Shown here piece after piece: positions 4,744 through 6,417 of a stretch of DNA of 6,417 bases (the stretch's first letter is position 1; each line of letters begins with the position of its first letter). The translations under genes were made by a program, and so were the position numbers. The notes below the pieces were generated by a model. That model saw only the letters and a list, made by a program, of their open reading frames with translations. It ran no database searches and was not told where the DNA came from. The DNA is from an uncultured Eubacteriales bacterium (lineage in GTDB: Bacteria; Bacillota; Clostridia; Christensenellales; Aristaeellaceae): contig USCW01000097.1 in assembly GCA_900553315.1 (NCBI GenBank), positions 1 through 6,417 on the forward strand, given 5' to 3'.

Positions 4744-6399
4744 TTGAAGAGACTGCTTGCTTTGCTGTGCTTGCTGATGCTTCCGGCAACGGCGCTGGCG
4801 GCGAAAACACGCACAAAATGGACCGATGTTCCGGAAGTCGTGCGCCCCGGAAAGAGCGCGCGCATGAGCTTTACCTGTCCCGTGGAGACCACGGCGGTCA
4901 TCACGCTGCTGGACACAGACGGCGAAACGGCGGCTACGCTGGCGGAAAATTATCAGACCAGCGTGGGCGAAAACAGCCTGACATGGGACGGTACCTCGGG
5001 GGGCGCAGACGTTGCGCCGGGAAAATACACCCTCCGCATTGCCCTGAGCGGCAAGAAGGCGGAAACATCACTGACCGTTGGGGAACACGCCCCGGAGCTG
5101 CTGGACGTGGACGGCGAGCTGCACCTGAGCGCGGATTGGGCGCTGCATGTGAACTGCTCTGTGCCGGGAACGATCGTCGTGCAGATCGGCGGAGCTGAGG
5201 TGCTTCGCGCTGACGTGGACGCAGGAGAGACGGACATTCCTTGGGACGGAACGGTTGACGGAGCATCCCTCCCGGACGGCGCTTATGAGCTGGAAATTCA
5301 ACTGGTGGACGCGACGGGCTTCGCGTCGACAGCCTCGCTGCTGAATGTTGAGGCGGAGGGCGAGCCGCAGCCCGCGCTGATGCACGATGTGGATTACCAT
5401 ACGCCCAGCGATGTGGACTGTGAACACGATGTATGTTATTGGAAGCTCAACATGGGCGAGATGGACGCTGCGGCGATCTGGCAAGTGCTGACGGCCCCGG
5501 TGACGGTGCTGAAGGGCAATGAGCGTCAGCAGGCGAAGGTTTATGCGGAGCCGAGCGCCCAGAGCGCCGCTATTGCCGAGGTCACGTACAGCAGTCAGGC
5601 GGTGCATGTGCTGGAGCGGGGGGAGGAATGGACGAAGATCGAGAGCTACTCGTCCTCGGTGGAGGGCTCCTCCGTGGCCAATTACGGCGGTCACTTTGTG
5701 GGCTATGTGCAGTCGTCGCTGCTGAAGGAAAAGGAAGTCAATCAGCATATCGGCATTGTGGTGGACAAGCTGACGCAGCGGCTGTACGTGTTTCAGGACG
5801 GGCGGCTGCTGTCCACGCTGCTGTGCTCCACGGGCTTTTCGGAGAAGGACGCGTGGAACGAAACGCCCGCCGGGGAGTATCTGGTCGTCAGCCGCACGGG
5901 CGGGTTCTGGTCTGGCAGTCTATACTGCGACATGGGCTTGCGCATCAATGACGGTATTCTGCTGCACGAGGTGCCCTGCCTTATCAACGAGGAGGACAAT
6001 TCCCGGGATTATTCCCGCTGCGAGCGGTATCTGGGGGAAAAGGCCAGTCATGGCTGCATTCGCATTCAGCGGAAGCAGACCCCGGAGGGGATCAATATGC
6101 AATGGTTATGGGATCACGTCAAGGTAGGCGTGAAGGTGCTGATCTGGGACGAGGTAGGCCGCGCGCTGACCTATCCGGACGATGATGTGGTGCTTTACTA
6201 CAATCCCGACGGCGGCAAGCAGTATCACAGCGACGCCGAGTGCTTAGCGGTGAAGGCGCAGTATCGTCCCCTGACGGCCTTCACATGGGGCGAGCTGGAA
6301 ACCTCCCCCTACGACACGCTCACGCCCTGTCCCGCCTGCGCTCCCCAGCCCCGCGCCGAAGCCATCGACGAGATGAACGAAAAGAATACGAGGGAGTAA
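4744..6399 (+). CDS. Exported L,D-transpeptidase (YkuD domain) with FlgD-like Ig repeats and SH3-like domain
   Basis: 551 aa from a TTG start. Residues 1-19 are a signal peptide (Lys-Arg, Leu-rich core, Ala-Leu-Ala at 17-19). Two FlgD-type Ig-like repeats follow (about 30-113 and 120-203), each with a Trp-Asp-Gly turn (81-83, 167-169) and a Pro-Asp/Gly-Gly/Lys-Ala/Tyr-type beta turn before the last strands. A linker (210-250) carries Cys226 and Cys231. A bacterial SH3-like domain covers about 252-328 and probably binds cell wall. The YkuD catalytic domain (about 335-469) has His408 and the signature Ser-His-Gly-Cys-Ile-Arg (435-440), with Cys438 the nucleophile that forms 3-3 peptidoglycan cross-links or attaches proteins. 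The C-terminus (480-535) has Tyr-His...Cys (494-500) and Pro-Cys-Pro-Ala-Cys (528-532), a possible metal site. It is transcribed away from the minus-strand cluster and followed by a likely terminator at the window edge. Confidence 0.94.
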   Translation: MKRLLALLCLLMLPATALAAKTRTKWTDVPEVVRPGKSARMSFTCPVETTAVITLLDTDGETAATLAENYQTSVGENSLTWDGTSGGADVAPGKYTLRIALSGKKAETSLTVGEHAPELLDVDGELHLSADWALHVNCSVPGTIVVQIGGAEVLRADVDAGETDIPWDGTVDGASLPDGAYELEIQLVDATGFASTASLLNVEAEGEPQPALMHDVDYHTPSDVDCEHDVCYWKLNMGEMDAAAIWQVLTAPVTVLKGNERQQAKVYAEPSAQSAAIAEVTYSSQAVHVLERGEEWTKIESYSSSVEGSSVANYGGHFVGYVQSSLLKEKEVNQHIGIVVDKLTQRLYVFQDGRLLSTLLCSTGFSEKDAWNETPAGEYLVVSRTGGFWSGSLYCDMGLRINDGILLHEVPCLINEEDNSRDYSRCERYLGEKASHGCIRIQRKQTPEGINMQWLWDHVKVGVKVLIWDEVGRALTYPDDDVVLYYNPDGGKQYHSDAECLAVKAQYRPLTAFTWGELETSPYDTLTPCPACAPQPRAEAIDEMNEKNTRE

Positions 6400-6407
6400 A
6401 GGAATGT

Positions 6408-6417
6408 GCGAGGGAGG
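6408..6417 (+). terminator. Probable first arm of a terminator hairpin, cut off by the window edge
   Basis: The last ten bases, GCGAGGGAGG, equal positions 11-20, the outer half of the left arm of the 20-bp hairpin at the left end. They lie 9 nt after the transpeptidase stop codon, where a terminator is expected. The rest of the hairpin is outside the window, so this rests on a 10-base identity. Confidence 0.4.

Noticed and set aside
5068..5748. 226-residue minus-strand frame inside the L,D-transpeptidase gene
   Set aside because: It overlaps the Ig-like and SH3-like coding region, has a His/Arg-rich composition, no supported ribosome site and no family resemblance.

Overview
The window is a GC-rich stretch of bacterial chromosome holding six complete genes. 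It suggests an anaerobic, gut-type member of the Clostridia (Firmicutes). The reasons are the TGS-domain/uridine-kinase fusion, a secreted barnase-type RNase, strong GGAGG-type ribosome binding sites, TTG start codons, a near-perfect vegetative sigma promoter, and an L,D-transpeptidase with FlgD-like Ig and SH3 modules. The genus cannot be read from the sequence; a Christensenellales-like lineage is only a guess.

Layout. Positions 1-60 hold a very strong 20-bp hairpin whose T-rich side faces right, so it probably terminates a + strand gene lying off the left edge and lies just past the end of the CapA gene. Five genes then lie on the minus strand. In transcription order (right to left) they are: exodeoxyribonuclease III (4614-3862), a secreted barnase-family ribonuclease (3833-3300), a TGS/uridine-kinase-type nucleoside kinase (3217-1574), a YhcH/YjgK/YiaL cupin-like protein (1552-1097), and a secreted CapA-family protein (1100-60). 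Gaps are 28, 82 and 21 nt, then a 4-nt overlap, so they read as one operon, with a possible extra promoter in the 82-nt gap. A 129-bp divergent control region (4615-4743) separates them from a + strand gene for an exported L,D-transpeptidase (4744-6399), which is followed at the window edge by what looks like the first arm of a copy of the left-end hairpin.

Functional reading. The first three genes of the minus-strand cluster all act on nucleic acids or nucleosides (DNA repair nuclease, secreted RNase, nucleoside kinase). The last two concern sugar metabolism or cell-surface polymers by family resemblance. The divergent gene cross-links peptidoglycan. No CRISPR array, RNA gene, insertion sequence or prophage signal was seen, and most of the window is ordinary core genome. 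The points worth a second look are in the control DNA (a consensus promoter that fixes a TTG start, a dyad over its -35 box, a 12-bp palindrome at the RNase start), in the barnase homologue (all main catalytic residues kept but Arg59 replaced by Tyr, with no barstar beside it), and in the Cys/His tail of the transpeptidase.
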